A DNA stretch of 64,000 nucleotides, from the NCBI GenBank assembly GCA_964614535.1, contig CAZTOZ010000059.1:8006-72005 (forward strand). The letters are read 5' to 3'. The stretch's first letter is position 1, and each line of letters starts with the position of its first letter. Origin of the DNA: JALSHZ01 sp964614535 (GTDB taxonomy: Bacteria; Pseudomonadota; Gammaproteobacteria; UWMA-0217). The translations under genes and the position numbers were made by a program. This document shows, one piece after another, positions 8,850 to 16,120 of this stretch. The notes beneath the pieces were generated by a model. That model saw only the letters and a list, made by a program, of their open reading frames with translations, had not been told where the DNA came from and searched no databases.

Positions 8850-9649
8850 AGCAACGGCATCCGGTTGCGCAGCGGAATGGTGCTGCTGAAAACGCGGTAG
8901 AGCCGTTTGTCACCGGGCCGATCGAGCGTGACCCGCTCCCCCGCCAGCAGATAGGTCTGCGGCCCGTCGGCCGGCCTCTCCAGCACGTCCTCGCCACTGG
9001 AGACGAGAAAGGCGATGCGGATACTGACCACTTTTTTCCACGTCTGCACGTCCGACAACCTGACATATTGATCGGCGAAACCATCCCCGGTGCGGTCCTC
9101 GCCATATTCGACATGCATGGCGACGACGTTTTCAACCAGTGGCTGGGGCCGCGTGCCATTGCTGCCAAAACACATCAATGTCTGATCCTTGATATAGAAA
9201 GCGCTCAGCGTGCGCTCGGGGATCGCATTCGGATCCGGCCGGTTCCCCAGGCAATCGCTGGCCGATTCCGTGAGCTGGTCCGGATTGGCCTCTTCGCCAA
9301 TGGCATAGGGCATCCACGCCACGGTCAGCGTGTCGCTCTCCAACCCTGTCCTGTCCAGCGAAAAGGGCAACCCGACGGGCGCCGCCCACTTCTCCAACGA
9401 CGCTTTGTCGTCGATCACCGGGGTGATCTCGGCAAACAGCGGGTAACCCGCCCGGGCCACCACCCGCTCCACCATCTGTACCGCGATGCGGCCGTTCTCC
9501 TGCAGCAGCGACAATCCATCCCGCGCCTGGTAGCTGCGTTTGCCGGTGATATAGACCGAGCCGACGCCGGCAAGGACGAACAGGCCGATGATCAGGGCCA
9601 CCATCAGCTCCACCAGCGAGAAGCCGGTCTGCCGTCGTCCCGTTCTCAC
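8846..9649 (-). CDS. pilW: Type IV pilus minor pilin PilW
   Basis: 267 residues from the GTG at 9649, which overlaps the pilV stop (GTGA) and has GGAG eight bases upstream. The leader 'VRTGRRQTG' precedes 'FSLVELMVALIIGLFVLAGVGSVYI', the class III prepilin signal, and 'NGRIAVQMVERVVARAGY' follows as in other PilW proteins. The frame is open to 9724, but that extension is Arg-rich shadow of pilV. Known role: minor pilin of the tip/priming complex, dependent on PilD for processing. Confidence 0.9.
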   Translation of the reverse strand: MRTGRRQTGFSLVELMVALIIGLFVLAGVGSVYITGKRSYQARDGLSLLQENGRIAVQMVERVVARAGYPLFAEITPVIDDKASLEKWAAPVGLPFSLDRTGLESDTLTVAWMPYAIGEEANPDQLTESASDCLGNRPDPNAIPERTLSAFYIKDQTLMCFGSNGTRPQPLVENVVAMHVEYGEDRTGDGFADQYVRLSDVQTWKKVVSIRIAFLVSSGEDVLERPADGPQTYLLAGERVTLDRPGDKRLYRVFSSTIPLRNRMPLL

Positions 9650-10158
9650 GGCGTCATCTCCAGCACGACGGCGGACTGCGCGGGATCGGCTTCCGCTTCG
9701 TCCCAGCAGACCTCGACGGTGCAACGCAGCGGTGTGAGAGCCGGGTTGCAGGTCACACGGAGCCCGCCCCCGGGCAGGCGATCGCCGACACCGGCGAAAA
9801 CCGCCGGATCCTTGCCGCCGCAGGCCATCTCGTAGAGGTCGAAGCGGGCGAGCCTGGCCGGATCGTCACAGGATTCGATGCGACAGTCGTCCCACGCCAC
9901 GCCGCAATCGACCGGGCCACAACCCGCGGCATTGAGTGCATAGCCTCCCGTCACGACGCCCACCGGATTGGCCCGCATCCGCTCCACCATCTCATTGGCG
10001 ATCTGGGTCGCCTGGGTGCGAAAGTAGGCGCTGCCGGTATGACGCACTCCCCAGAACTGGAGTTTGGCGAGCCCGAGCAGGCCGATCGACAGCAGCACCA
10101 CGGCCACCAGCACCTCCACCAGCGAGAATCCACGGCTACCGTTCCACACAGGCGCCAT
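9646..10158 (-). CDS. pilV: Type IV pilus modification/minor pilin protein PilV
   Basis: 170 residues. 'NGSRGFSLVEVLVAVVLLSIGLLGLAKLQ' is the prepilin signal and N-terminal helix of PilV, with Glu5 after the cleavage point. 'TQIANEMVERMRANP' further along is also typical. Several Cys residues (about 80-160) are consistent with pilin disulfides. It overlaps fimT by 23 bases at its start and pilW by four at its end, so all six genes are probably one transcript. Confidence 0.9.
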   Translation of the reverse strand: MAPVWNGSRGFSLVEVLVAVVLLSIGLLGLAKLQFWGVRHTGSAYFRTQATQIANEMVERMRANPVGVVTGGYALNAAGCGPVDCGVAWDDCRIESCDDPARLARFDLYEMACGGKDPAVFAGVGDRLPGGGLRVTCNPALTPLRCTVEVCWDEAEADPAQSAVVLEMTP

Positions 10159-10645
10159 CCTGCTTCACCCTGCAACTACGAACCGAGCCGCCCAGGGTCA
10201 AGGCGACCCGGCGCTGAAAGCTGGCCTTGCGGATGATGATCTCGCGCTGCGCCGACGCGGTGGCATCGACCCGGCCTTCGGCATTGAACACCAACCTTGC
10301 GGGGGCCGATGGCACCGACAGCAGCTGATCCTTCACATCGAACACACGCAGGACCCGGTTCTCCCCCTCGATCACCACCTTCCACCCCTTGCTCCAGTCA
10401 TCGCCGCAGAGGCCCCCGCCATCGCCGACCGGACAGAGCGTGACCGCCTTGTTGCGCTTCACCGCCTCGGAACGGGCCAGATGGATGGCCGATACGAGGC
10501 GATTGGTCTGGGTCGCCACGCGGTTGTTCTCCAGCATCGCCTTGAGACCGGGAAGGCCGATCATGGCAATGACGCCGATGACGGCGACCGCGATCATCAG
10601 CTCCACCAGGGTGAAGCCTTTGTGACGGGAAAATCGGGAACACAT
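10136..10645 (-). CDS. fimT: GspH/FimT-family pseudopilin (first gene of the pilus operon)
   Basis: 169 residues from the ATG at 10645. 'SRHKG|FTLVELMIAVAVIGVIAMIGLP' is a standard prepilin signal, followed by 'ARSEAVKRNKAVTLCPVGDGG', the hallmark of the GspH/FimT family. It corresponds to fimU/fimT, which starts the minor-pilin operon in other gammaproteobacteria. Upstream residues in the open frame (to 10801) lack the signal layout. A second family member diverges from it at 10877. Confidence 0.9.
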   Translation of the reverse strand: MCSRFSRHKGFTLVELMIAVAVIGVIAMIGLPGLKAMLENNRVATQTNRLVSAIHLARSEAVKRNKAVTLCPVGDGGGLCGDDWSKGWKVVIEGENRVLRVFDVKDQLLSVPSAPARLVFNAEGRVDATASAQREIIIRKASFQRRVALTLGGSVRSCRVKQDGACVER

Positions 10646-10876
10646 AACGTCTAGTGTACGAAAAAAGGGGAACCGGTGCGCAGAAGCACGTCGGATTTCA
10701 GCGGCTTCCCGATATACGGTAGCGGGATCACCGGCAGACGCAGCGGCAGGCCGTCGCGACGCCAGCACCGCCGGTCGGCACGATCGTGAAGCCGTTGGCA
10801 ATCCAGCCGTCGCCTCCCTACCACAGGAGAACCTCCCGCCCTACCCTCATCGGCTCATCGCAACAGGGAAGTGACG

Positions 10877-11416
10877 ATGAATCAGTGCAAACCCCGATCG
10901 GGCGGCTTCACACTGGTGGAGATGATGACCACGCTGGCGGTGGCCGGCACGGTCGTCTCGGCCGGCGTGACATCACTGCGGGCACTGCTCAGCGACAACC
11001 AGCTCACCACCCAGGCCAACCTGGTGATGCACAGCATCGTGCTGGCACGCAGCGAGGCGATCAAACGCAACCGCCGCGTCACCCTGGCCAAAACCGGCAC
11101 ACAGTGGCGCGACGGCTGGGAGGTCTTCGTCGACAGCAACGCCAATGGCCGGCGCGACCACGACGAAACGCTGCTGTTGCATCAGCCGGCGCTCCCCCAC
11201 CCCCTCTCCCTCACCGCCAACCGCGGCGTCCGTGACTACATCTCCTACACCGGACAAGGACGTTCCCGGAAAGTCAACGGCGCTTTTCAGGCGGGCCGGC
11301 TGATGCTTTGTGACCAACACCAGGAAGCGACTCCGGCCCACGCCCGCGCAATCATCATCTCCAGCACGGGCAGGCCCCGAATCTCGCGCCGGCAGCGGGA
11401 TCTCCGCCCCTGCTGA
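10877..11416 (+). CDS. Second GspH/FimT-family pseudopilin, divergent from the pilus operon
   Basis: 179 residues. The prepilin signal 'RSGG|FTLVEMMTTLAVAGTVVSAGV' and the family motif 'LARSEAIKRNRRVTLAKTG' are clear. The ATG at 10877 has AGGGAAG just upstream; a GTG six bases earlier is possible. It is a paralogue of the fimT at 10136-10645, lying head to head with it, 231 bases apart. The part after residue 120 lacks the Cys residues of the first copy and the last ~25 residues are Arg/Pro-rich. Whether it belongs to the pilus or to another pseudopilus cannot be told from the sequence. Confidence 0.82.
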   Translation: MNQCKPRSGGFTLVEMMTTLAVAGTVVSAGVTSLRALLSDNQLTTQANLVMHSIVLARSEAIKRNRRVTLAKTGTQWRDGWEVFVDSNANGRRDHDETLLLHQPALPHPLSLTANRGVRDYISYTGQGRSRKVNGAFQAGRLMLCDQHQEATPAHARAIIISSTGRPRISRRQRDLRPC

Positions 11417-11544
11417 CAGCCCCGGCACGGCAGGCCATTTATGGTTTCCGCCGGTCGTCGCGAACCGCGCCCCGGCGGAGCGAGCGGCCATTGCCCCGAA
11501 GATCTGCGCCAAAACAGGATGGAGGGTGAGGCGGGGGCTGTCAG
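11413..11544. repeat. Perfect 11-bp inverted repeat spanning a convergent intergenic region
   Basis: CTGACAGCCCC at 11413-11423 is repeated inverted as GGGGCTGTCAG at 11534-11544. The two arms are 110 bases apart, and each overlaps the stop codon of a convergent gene (FimT-like on +, Irr-like on -). The match does not extend beyond 11 bp. It could fold transcripts from either side into a long stem, or be the terminal repeats of a small element. No T-tract follows either arm. Confidence 0.5.
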
Positions 11545-11975
11545 GTGGCGTTGCGGACCCGGACGACGATATCGACACCGGTGATTTCGACATCGCCATC
11601 GAGCACCGGCAGGCCCGAAACGACCAGATCGCGGGATTCGATGTCCCGCAGTTCGCCGGTGTCCACATTGTAGAGATGGTGGTGGGGGGTGGTGTTGGTG
11701 TCGAAGATCTGTTTGCCGGGATCGACGACCACTTCGCGCAGCAGCCCCTTGGCCGCGAACAGGCCCAGCGTGTTGTAGACGGTGGCCTTGGAGACCTCGG
11801 CACTGCCGTGATTGACCAGCTCGAGCAATTGATCGGCGGTGATGTGCTTGTCCCGGTCGAACAGGCACATGCCGATCTCGACGCGCTGCCGCGTGGGGTT
11901 GATGCCGTTTCGCACCAAACGCGCGGTAACACTCTTGCGAAGCTGCTCAGGCTGCTGATTCATAAGGAAAAGCAT
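11541..11975 (-). CDS. Fur-family transcriptional regulator, Irr-like
   Basis: 144 residues. The winged helix includes 'GINPTRQRVEIGMCLF' and 'EVSKATVYNTLGLFAAKGLLREV', which match the DNA-binding part of Fur proteins. 'FDTNTTPHHHLYNVDTGELRDI' (about residues 91-112) is the HHH-type metal/haem site of Irr rather than the HHDH..CxxC site of Fur. The protein has no CxxC pair for structural zinc, and no N-terminal Cys-Pro haem motif. Irr controls iron and haem genes in rhizobia; the regulon here is unknown. A TACAG-C-CTGTA palindrome (11975-11985) overlaps the first possible start codon. Start could also be the ATG at 11963. Confidence 0.8.
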   Translation of the reverse strand: MLFLMNQQPEQLRKSVTARLVRNGINPTRQRVEIGMCLFDRDKHITADQLLELVNHGSAEVSKATVYNTLGLFAAKGLLREVVVDPGKQIFDTNTTPHHHLYNVDTGELRDIESRDLVVSGLPVLDGDVEITGVDIVVRVRNAT

Positions 11976-12027
11976 ACAGCCTGTACGGAAAGATGCAAAA
12001 AAGGCCTCACAGATTCAGCGAGATTGG

Positions 12028-13140
12028 TCACATCGCCTGCCGGGGTTCACCCAAGGCATACGGCGCAGGATCGACGAACGGCGGCTCGCCCGCGATCAGT
12101 TCCGCCACCAGCCGCGCCGACCCCAGCCCCATGACGATGCCGTTGCGAAACTGGCCGGCATTGACATAGAGCCCGGCGACGGCCGGACACTCGCCAATGA
12201 ACGGGATGCCGTCACGGGTGCCGGGCCGCAACCCCGCCCACTGGTTGACCACCGGCGCGTCGGCCAACGCGGGAACGAGCCCGATGGCCGCGGCCCTCAA
12301 CGCCTCCAGCGCCTCGGTCGTGGTCTGCTTGTCGAACGTGCCGAACTCCAGCGTGGAGCCGATCAGCACCAGCCCATCCTTGCGCGGAATCAGATAGCGG
12401 CTGTCGCGCATCACCATTCGCGTCAACGTTCCCGGGGGGGTCTGGAACTGGACGATCTGTCCCTTGACCGGCTGGATGACGGCCGGCGCCGAACAGGCGG
12501 CGGGCATCAGCCCGCCACTCCAGGCACCCGCGGTGACCAGCACCCGGTCGGCCGCGATGGTTTCCCCGTTTTGCAGCCGCACCCCGGCGACGCGCCCCCC
12601 GGCGACGACGATCTCGGCCACCGGCGCCTGCTCGCGGATCGTCAGGCCCGGGGTCTGTCGCGCCTGCGCGGCCAGCGCCTTCGCCAGCCGCGGATTGCGG
12701 ACCTGGTGGATCTCCGGCATCCACGAGCCCTGCTCGAAGCGGGGATCCAGCCCGGGCTGCACCGCCTCCAGTTCGGCGCGGGTGGCGAGCCGCTCGATAC
12801 GCACCGCCCAGCGCTCGGCCCACGGCCCCATGGCCGGCTCCGGCTCGTCCAGCATCAACATCCCCGACGGCAGCAGCTCGGGATCGATGCCAGTCTGATC
12901 ACGCAGCCGCGCCAGCACCTCGGGGTAGTGGCGCTGACCATAAACGGCGAGCCGGTTGACGGCATCGGGATAGCGCCACGGATACATCGGCGAGACGATG
13001 CCGCCACCCGCCCACGACGATTCGCGGGCCAACGCGCCCTGCTCCAGCAACAACGGCCGCAGACCGCGCTCGACCAGCATCTGCGCCGACAACAAACCGA
13101 TGGCACCGCCACCGACGATGATGCAGTCCGGAGAAGACAT
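12028..13140 (-). CDS. thiO: Glycine oxidase ThiO
   Basis: 370 residues. It begins with an FAD-binding Rossmann motif 'CIIVGGGAIGLLSAQMLVERG' and keeps the DAO-family features 'SSWAGGGIVSPMYPWRY', 'PVKGQIVQF', 'RYLIPRKDGLVLIGST' and 'WAGLRPGTRDGIPFIG'. ThiO oxidises glycine with O2 to the imine used to build the thiazole of thiamine. The start at 13140 places the FAD motif at the usual distance; an ATG at 13188 adds 16 unlikely residues. It diverges from thiS-thiG, its pathway partners, across a 121-base region holding an FNR-type box. Confidence 0.93.
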   Translation of the reverse strand: MSSPDCIIVGGGAIGLLSAQMLVERGLRPLLLEQGALARESSWAGGGIVSPMYPWRYPDAVNRLAVYGQRHYPEVLARLRDQTGIDPELLPSGMLMLDEPEPAMGPWAERWAVRIERLATRAELEAVQPGLDPRFEQGSWMPEIHQVRNPRLAKALAAQARQTPGLTIREQAPVAEIVVAGGRVAGVRLQNGETIAADRVLVTAGAWSGGLMPAACSAPAVIQPVKGQIVQFQTPPGTLTRMVMRDSRYLIPRKDGLVLIGSTLEFGTFDKQTTTEALEALRAAAIGLVPALADAPVVNQWAGLRPGTRDGIPFIGECPAVAGLYVNAGQFRNGIVMGLGSARLVAELIAGEPPFVDPAPYALGEPRQAM

Positions 13141-13174
13141 AGGACGAAGCGTAACCTCTGGGATGATGATTGCT

Positions 13175-13188
13175 TTGATCCGGATCAA
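13175..13188. promoter_or_regulatory. FNR/Anr-type operator in the thiO-thiS divergent region
   Basis: TTGAT-CCGG-ATCAA is a perfect match to the FNR-family consensus TTGAT-N4-ATCAA. It lies 35 bases upstream of the thiO ATG and 74 upstream of the thiS ATG. Relative to the predicted thiS -10 its centre is near -56. No FNR gene is in the window, and the function is inferred from the motif alone. Confidence 0.6.
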
Positions 13189-13202
13189 GCGGGCGGGGCG
13201 GT

Positions 13203-13231
13203 TTCGCCGGACCCGGTGGATACCCTACAAT
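13203..13231 (+). promoter_or_regulatory. Predicted sigma-70 promoter of thiS-thiG-trmB
   Basis: TTCGCC (13203-13208), a 17-base spacer and TACAAT (13226-13231). The -10 is good and the -35 weak, as expected for an activated promoter. It sits just downstream of the FNR-type box. No THI box of a TPP riboswitch is seen between it and thiS. Confidence 0.45.
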
Positions 13232-13261
13232 ACAACAATTCCCGACCAATGCACTCAGCCC

Positions 13262-13462
13262 ATGCAGATCATAGTCAACGGCGAAGCGGTGGAAGCGCCC
13301 GACAACCTCACGGCCGCCGAGCTGATCCGCCACCTCGGCCTCGAAAACGAACGCCTGGCAATGGAGATCAACCGGCAGATCGCACCGCGCAGCCGCCACG
13401 ACGAGATCGTCATCCAGCCCAACGACAAGGTGGAAATCGTCCGCGCCATCGGCGGCGGCTGA
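13262..13462 (+). CDS. thiS: Sulfur carrier protein ThiS
   Basis: 66 residues, starting 'MQIIVNGEAVEAPDNLTAAELIRHLG' and ending in Gly-Gly. This is the ubiquitin-like ThiS fold with the C-terminal GG that is adenylated and thiocarboxylated, so that ThiG can take sulfur for thiazole synthesis. The start at 13262 fits the family length; an open frame upstream is shadow of thiO. It is followed by thiG after 34 bases. Confidence 0.95.
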   Translation: MQIIVNGEAVEAPDNLTAAELIRHLGLENERLAMEINRQIAPRSRHDEIVIQPNDKVEIVRAIGGG

Positions 13463-13496
13463 TCCCCTTTTTCCTCAATCCTTGCAGAGAATCACC

Positions 13497-14285
13497 ATGA
13501 CCATCGCAGCCGACACCCTCACCATCAACGGCCGAACCTTCCACTCCCGCCTGCTGGTCGGCACCGGCAAGTACAAGGACATGGAGGAGACGCGCCTGGC
13601 CATCGAAGCCAGCGGCGCCGAGATCATCACCGTGGCCATCCGCCGCACCAACATTGGCCAGAATCCGGGCGAGGCCAACCTGCTCGACACGCTGCCACCG
13701 GATCAGTACACCTACCTGCCCAACACCGCCGGCTGCTACAGCGCCGAGGACGCGGTCCGAACCTGCCGGCTGGCACGCGAGCTGCTGGACGACCACACCC
13801 TGGTGAAGCTGGAGGTACTCGGTGACGAGAAGACCCTGTTCCCCCATGTGACCGAGACGCTCGAGGCGGCGCGGACACTGGTGGAAGAGGGCTTCGAGGT
13901 GATGGTCTACACCAACGACGACCCCATCGTCGCCCGCGAACTGGAACAGATCGGCTGCGTCGCGGTGATGCCGCTGGCGGCACCGATCGGCTCCGGGCTC
14001 GGCATCCGCAATCCCTACAACATCCTGGAGATCATCGAAAACGCCAACGTACCGGTGATCGTCGATGCTGGCGTCGGCACCGCCTCCGATGCCGCGGTGG
14101 CAATGGAGCTGGGCTGCGACGGCGTATTGATGAACACCGCCATCGCCACGGCGCAGAACCCGGTCCTGATGGCCTCGGCCATGAAGAAGGCCATCGAAGC
14201 CGGCCGCGAGGCTTTCCTCGCCGGGCGGATGCCGCGCAAGCGCTACGCCTCGGCATCGTCGCCCATCGACGGCACCTTCTTCTGA
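13497..14285 (+). CDS. thiG: Thiazole synthase ThiG
   Basis: 262 residues, a TIM-barrel enzyme that joins deoxyxylulose 5-phosphate, ThiS thiocarboxylate and dehydroglycine into the thiamine thiazole. 'GTGKYKDMEET', 'RRTNIGQNPGE', 'NTAGCYSAEDAVRT' and 'VKLEVLGDEKTLFPH' (with the Schiff-base Lys) are conserved, as is the phosphate-binding 'DAGVGTASDAA'. The ATG at 13497 fits homologues; a TTG at 13482 would add five residues. The dehydroglycine source is probably ThiO next door, since no thiH is present here. Confidence 0.96.
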   Translation: MTIAADTLTINGRTFHSRLLVGTGKYKDMEETRLAIEASGAEIITVAIRRTNIGQNPGEANLLDTLPPDQYTYLPNTAGCYSAEDAVRTCRLARELLDDHTLVKLEVLGDEKTLFPHVTETLEAARTLVEEGFEVMVYTNDDPIVARELEQIGCVAVMPLAAPIGSGLGIRNPYNILEIIENANVPVIVDAGVGTASDAAVAMELGCDGVLMNTAIATAQNPVLMASAMKKAIEAGREAFLAGRMPRKRYASASSPIDGTFF

Positions 14286-14298
14286 CACGGGCTCCACG

Positions 14299-15030
14299 GT
14301 GACGCTGGACAAATCCCGCAGCCACCGGATGCGCGATATTCCGCACGTGCCGCACCCGCGCCGGATCAAGAGCTTCGTCCAACGCCAGGGCCGCCTGACC
14401 AAGGGGCAGGCACGCGCCATCGAGAAGCTCTGGCCACGCTACGGCCTGGCGTTGGACGGCGATCCACTGGATCTGGCCGCACTGTTCGGCGCCGCCACCC
14501 CGGTGACGCTGGAGATCGGCTTTGGCAACGGCCACTCACTGGCGGAGATGGCGCTGGCGGCGCCGCAGCGCGGCTTCATCGGCATCGAGGTGCATCGCCC
14601 CGGCGTCGGCCAGCTGCTGCAACGGATCGGCGAACGCAACATCGACAACATCCGCATCTTCAGCGCCGACGCCCTCGACGTGCTGGAGACGATGATCCCG
14701 CCCGCCTCCCTCGACCGCATCCAGCTCTTCTTCCCCGACCCGTGGCCAAAGAAGAAACACCACAAACGCCGCCTCCTCAACCCCACCTTCGCCACGCTGG
14801 CCGCCGCCCGGCTCCGCCCCGGCGGGCTGCTGCACATGGCCACCGACTGGGAGCCCTACGCCGAAGCGGCGCTGGAAGTGCTGGAGCGCCATCCCGACTT
14901 CGACAACACCACCGACGGCTTCAGCCCCCGCCCCGAGTGGCGCCCGCTGACCAAGTTCGAACGCCGGGGGCGACGCCTCGGCCACACGGTTCACGACCTG
15001 ATTTTCCGCCGCTCGGAGCCCCGCGGCTGA
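14299..15030 (+). CDS. trmB: tRNA (guanine-N7-)-methyltransferase TrmB
   Basis: 243 residues from a GTG 13 bases after thiG; an ATG at 14329 is an alternative. The SAM-binding motif 'LEIGFGNGHSLAEMA' is near residue 73. The TrmB hallmark 'FFPDPWPKKKHHKRRL' is near residue 145, with 'TDWEPYA' after it. TrmB makes m7G46 in the variable loop of tRNAs using S-adenosylmethionine. thiS-thiG-trmB is a recurring gammaproteobacterial order. Confidence 0.95.
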   Translation: MTLDKSRSHRMRDIPHVPHPRRIKSFVQRQGRLTKGQARAIEKLWPRYGLALDGDPLDLAALFGAATPVTLEIGFGNGHSLAEMALAAPQRGFIGIEVHRPGVGQLLQRIGERNIDNIRIFSADALDVLETMIPPASLDRIQLFFPDPWPKKKHHKRRLLNPTFATLAAARLRPGGLLHMATDWEPYAEAALEVLERHPDFDNTTDGFSPRPEWRPLTKFERRGRRLGHTVHDLIFRRSEPRG

Positions 15031-15060
15031 TTCGCACTGGCTGGTGAACATGGTTAGAAT
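15031..15060 (+). promoter_or_regulatory. Predicted promoter of the phosphoribulokinase gene
   Basis: TTCGCA (15031-15036), an 18-base spacer and TAGAAT (15055-15060). It begins right after the trmB stop and leaves a leader of about 85 bases before the prk ATG. Confidence 0.4.
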
Positions 15061-15075
15061 AGCCGCCAGTTTACA

Positions 15076-15088
15076 TTTCAGCGTGAAA
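15076..15088. promoter_or_regulatory. T-N11-A palindrome upstream of prk (possible LysR/CbbR half-site)
   Basis: TTTCA-GCG-TGAAA is a perfect 5-bp inverted repeat of the T-N11-A form bound by LysR-type regulators, which include CbbR, the usual activator of Calvin-cycle genes. It lies 65 bases before the prk ATG, just downstream of the predicted -10. No cbbR gene is in the window, so the assignment is tentative. Confidence 0.35.
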
Positions 15089-15153
15089 CCTCTCCGGCCG
15101 GCCAACGCCCTTTCATGCTTCCGGATCAATAACCAGACCATGGGGAACAACCT

Positions 15154-16044
15154 ATGTCCAAGAAACATCCAGTCATTGTCGTAACCGGCTCTTCCGGCGC
15201 CGGTACCACCACCGTCAAGCGGGCCTTCGAGCACATCTTCAACCGCGAGAAGATCAAGCCCGTCGTCGTCGAGGGCGACAGCTTCCACCGCTACGACCGC
15301 GCCGCCATGAAAGAGGCGATGAAAAAGGCCGAGGAAGCCGGCGACAAAACCTTCAGCCATTTCGGCCCCGAGGCCAATGTCTTCGACAAGCTCGAAGAGC
15401 TGTTCCGCACCTACGGCGAGACCGGCAAGGGCCAGAAGCGCTACTACCTGCACAGCCTGGAAGAGGCTGCCGAGCACAACGAACGCCTGGGCACCAACCT
15501 GGAGCCCGGTCAGTTCACTCCGTGGGAAGACATCGACGAAGGCACCGACCTGCTGTTCTACGAGGGGCTGCACGGGCTGGTCAAGGGCGATGGTTACGAC
15601 GTGGCCCAGCACGTCGATCTGGGCATCGGCGTGGTGCCGATCGTCAACCTGGAATGGATTCAGAAGATCCACCGCGACAGCGCCGAGCGTGGCTACTCGG
15701 AAGAGGCCATCGTCGACACCATCCTGCGCCGCATGCCCGACTACGTCAAACACATCACGCCGCAGTTCTCCCGCACCGACATCAACTTCCAGCGGGTGGC
15801 CACGGTGGACACCTCCAACCCGTTCATCGCCCGCGACATTCCGACACCGGACGAGAGCTTCGTCGTCATCCGTTTCGCCGATCCGGCCAAGTTCGACGTG
15901 GACTTCCCCTACCTGCTGGCGGTTCTGCCCGGCTCGTTCATGTCACGGCGCAACACCATCGTCGTCCCCGGCGGCAAGATGGGGCTGGCGATGGAGGTGA
16001 TCCTCGCGCCGATCATCCATCGCATGATCGCCGCCAAGGGATGA
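15154..16044 (+). CDS. prk: Phosphoribulokinase
   Basis: 296 residues, the length of the proteobacterial class of the enzyme. The P-loop 'GSSGAGTTTV' is at residues 12-21, followed by 'VEGDSFHRYDR'. 'TPWEDIDEGTDLLFYEGLHG' (about 127-146) includes the Walker B-like acidic residues and substrate-binding segment. Phosphoribulokinase makes ribulose 1,5-bisphosphate from ribulose 5-phosphate and ATP for CO2 fixation. Some non-autotrophic gammaproteobacteria carry a related PrkB of unclear role, so autotrophy is likely but not proven by this gene alone. A terminator follows at 16071. Confidence 0.93.
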   Translation: MSKKHPVIVVTGSSGAGTTTVKRAFEHIFNREKIKPVVVEGDSFHRYDRAAMKEAMKKAEEAGDKTFSHFGPEANVFDKLEELFRTYGETGKGQKRYYLHSLEEAAEHNERLGTNLEPGQFTPWEDIDEGTDLLFYEGLHGLVKGDGYDVAQHVDLGIGVVPIVNLEWIQKIHRDSAERGYSEEAIVDTILRRMPDYVKHITPQFSRTDINFQRVATVDTSNPFIARDIPTPDESFVVIRFADPAKFDVDFPYLLAVLPGSFMSRRNTIVVPGGKMGLAMEVILAPIIHRMIAAKG

Positions 16045-16070
16045 GTCCAGCCACCCTCCGCACGACCGAT

Positions 16071-16102
16071 CACAGCCCCGCTCGCGGGGCTGTGTCGTTT
16101 CT
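16071..16102 (+). terminator. Rho-independent terminator after prk
   Basis: Perfect 10-bp stem CACAGCCCCG / CGGGGCTGTG with a CTCG loop (16071-16094), followed by a weak T-rich run (TCGTTTCTT). It lies 26 bases after the prk stop. Confidence 0.7.
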
Positions 16103-16120
16103 TGCCGGGGACACGGTGCG

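Noticed and set aside
13189..13261. TPP riboswitch before thiS
   Set aside because: No THI-box sequence and too little space between the predicted promoter and the start codon.
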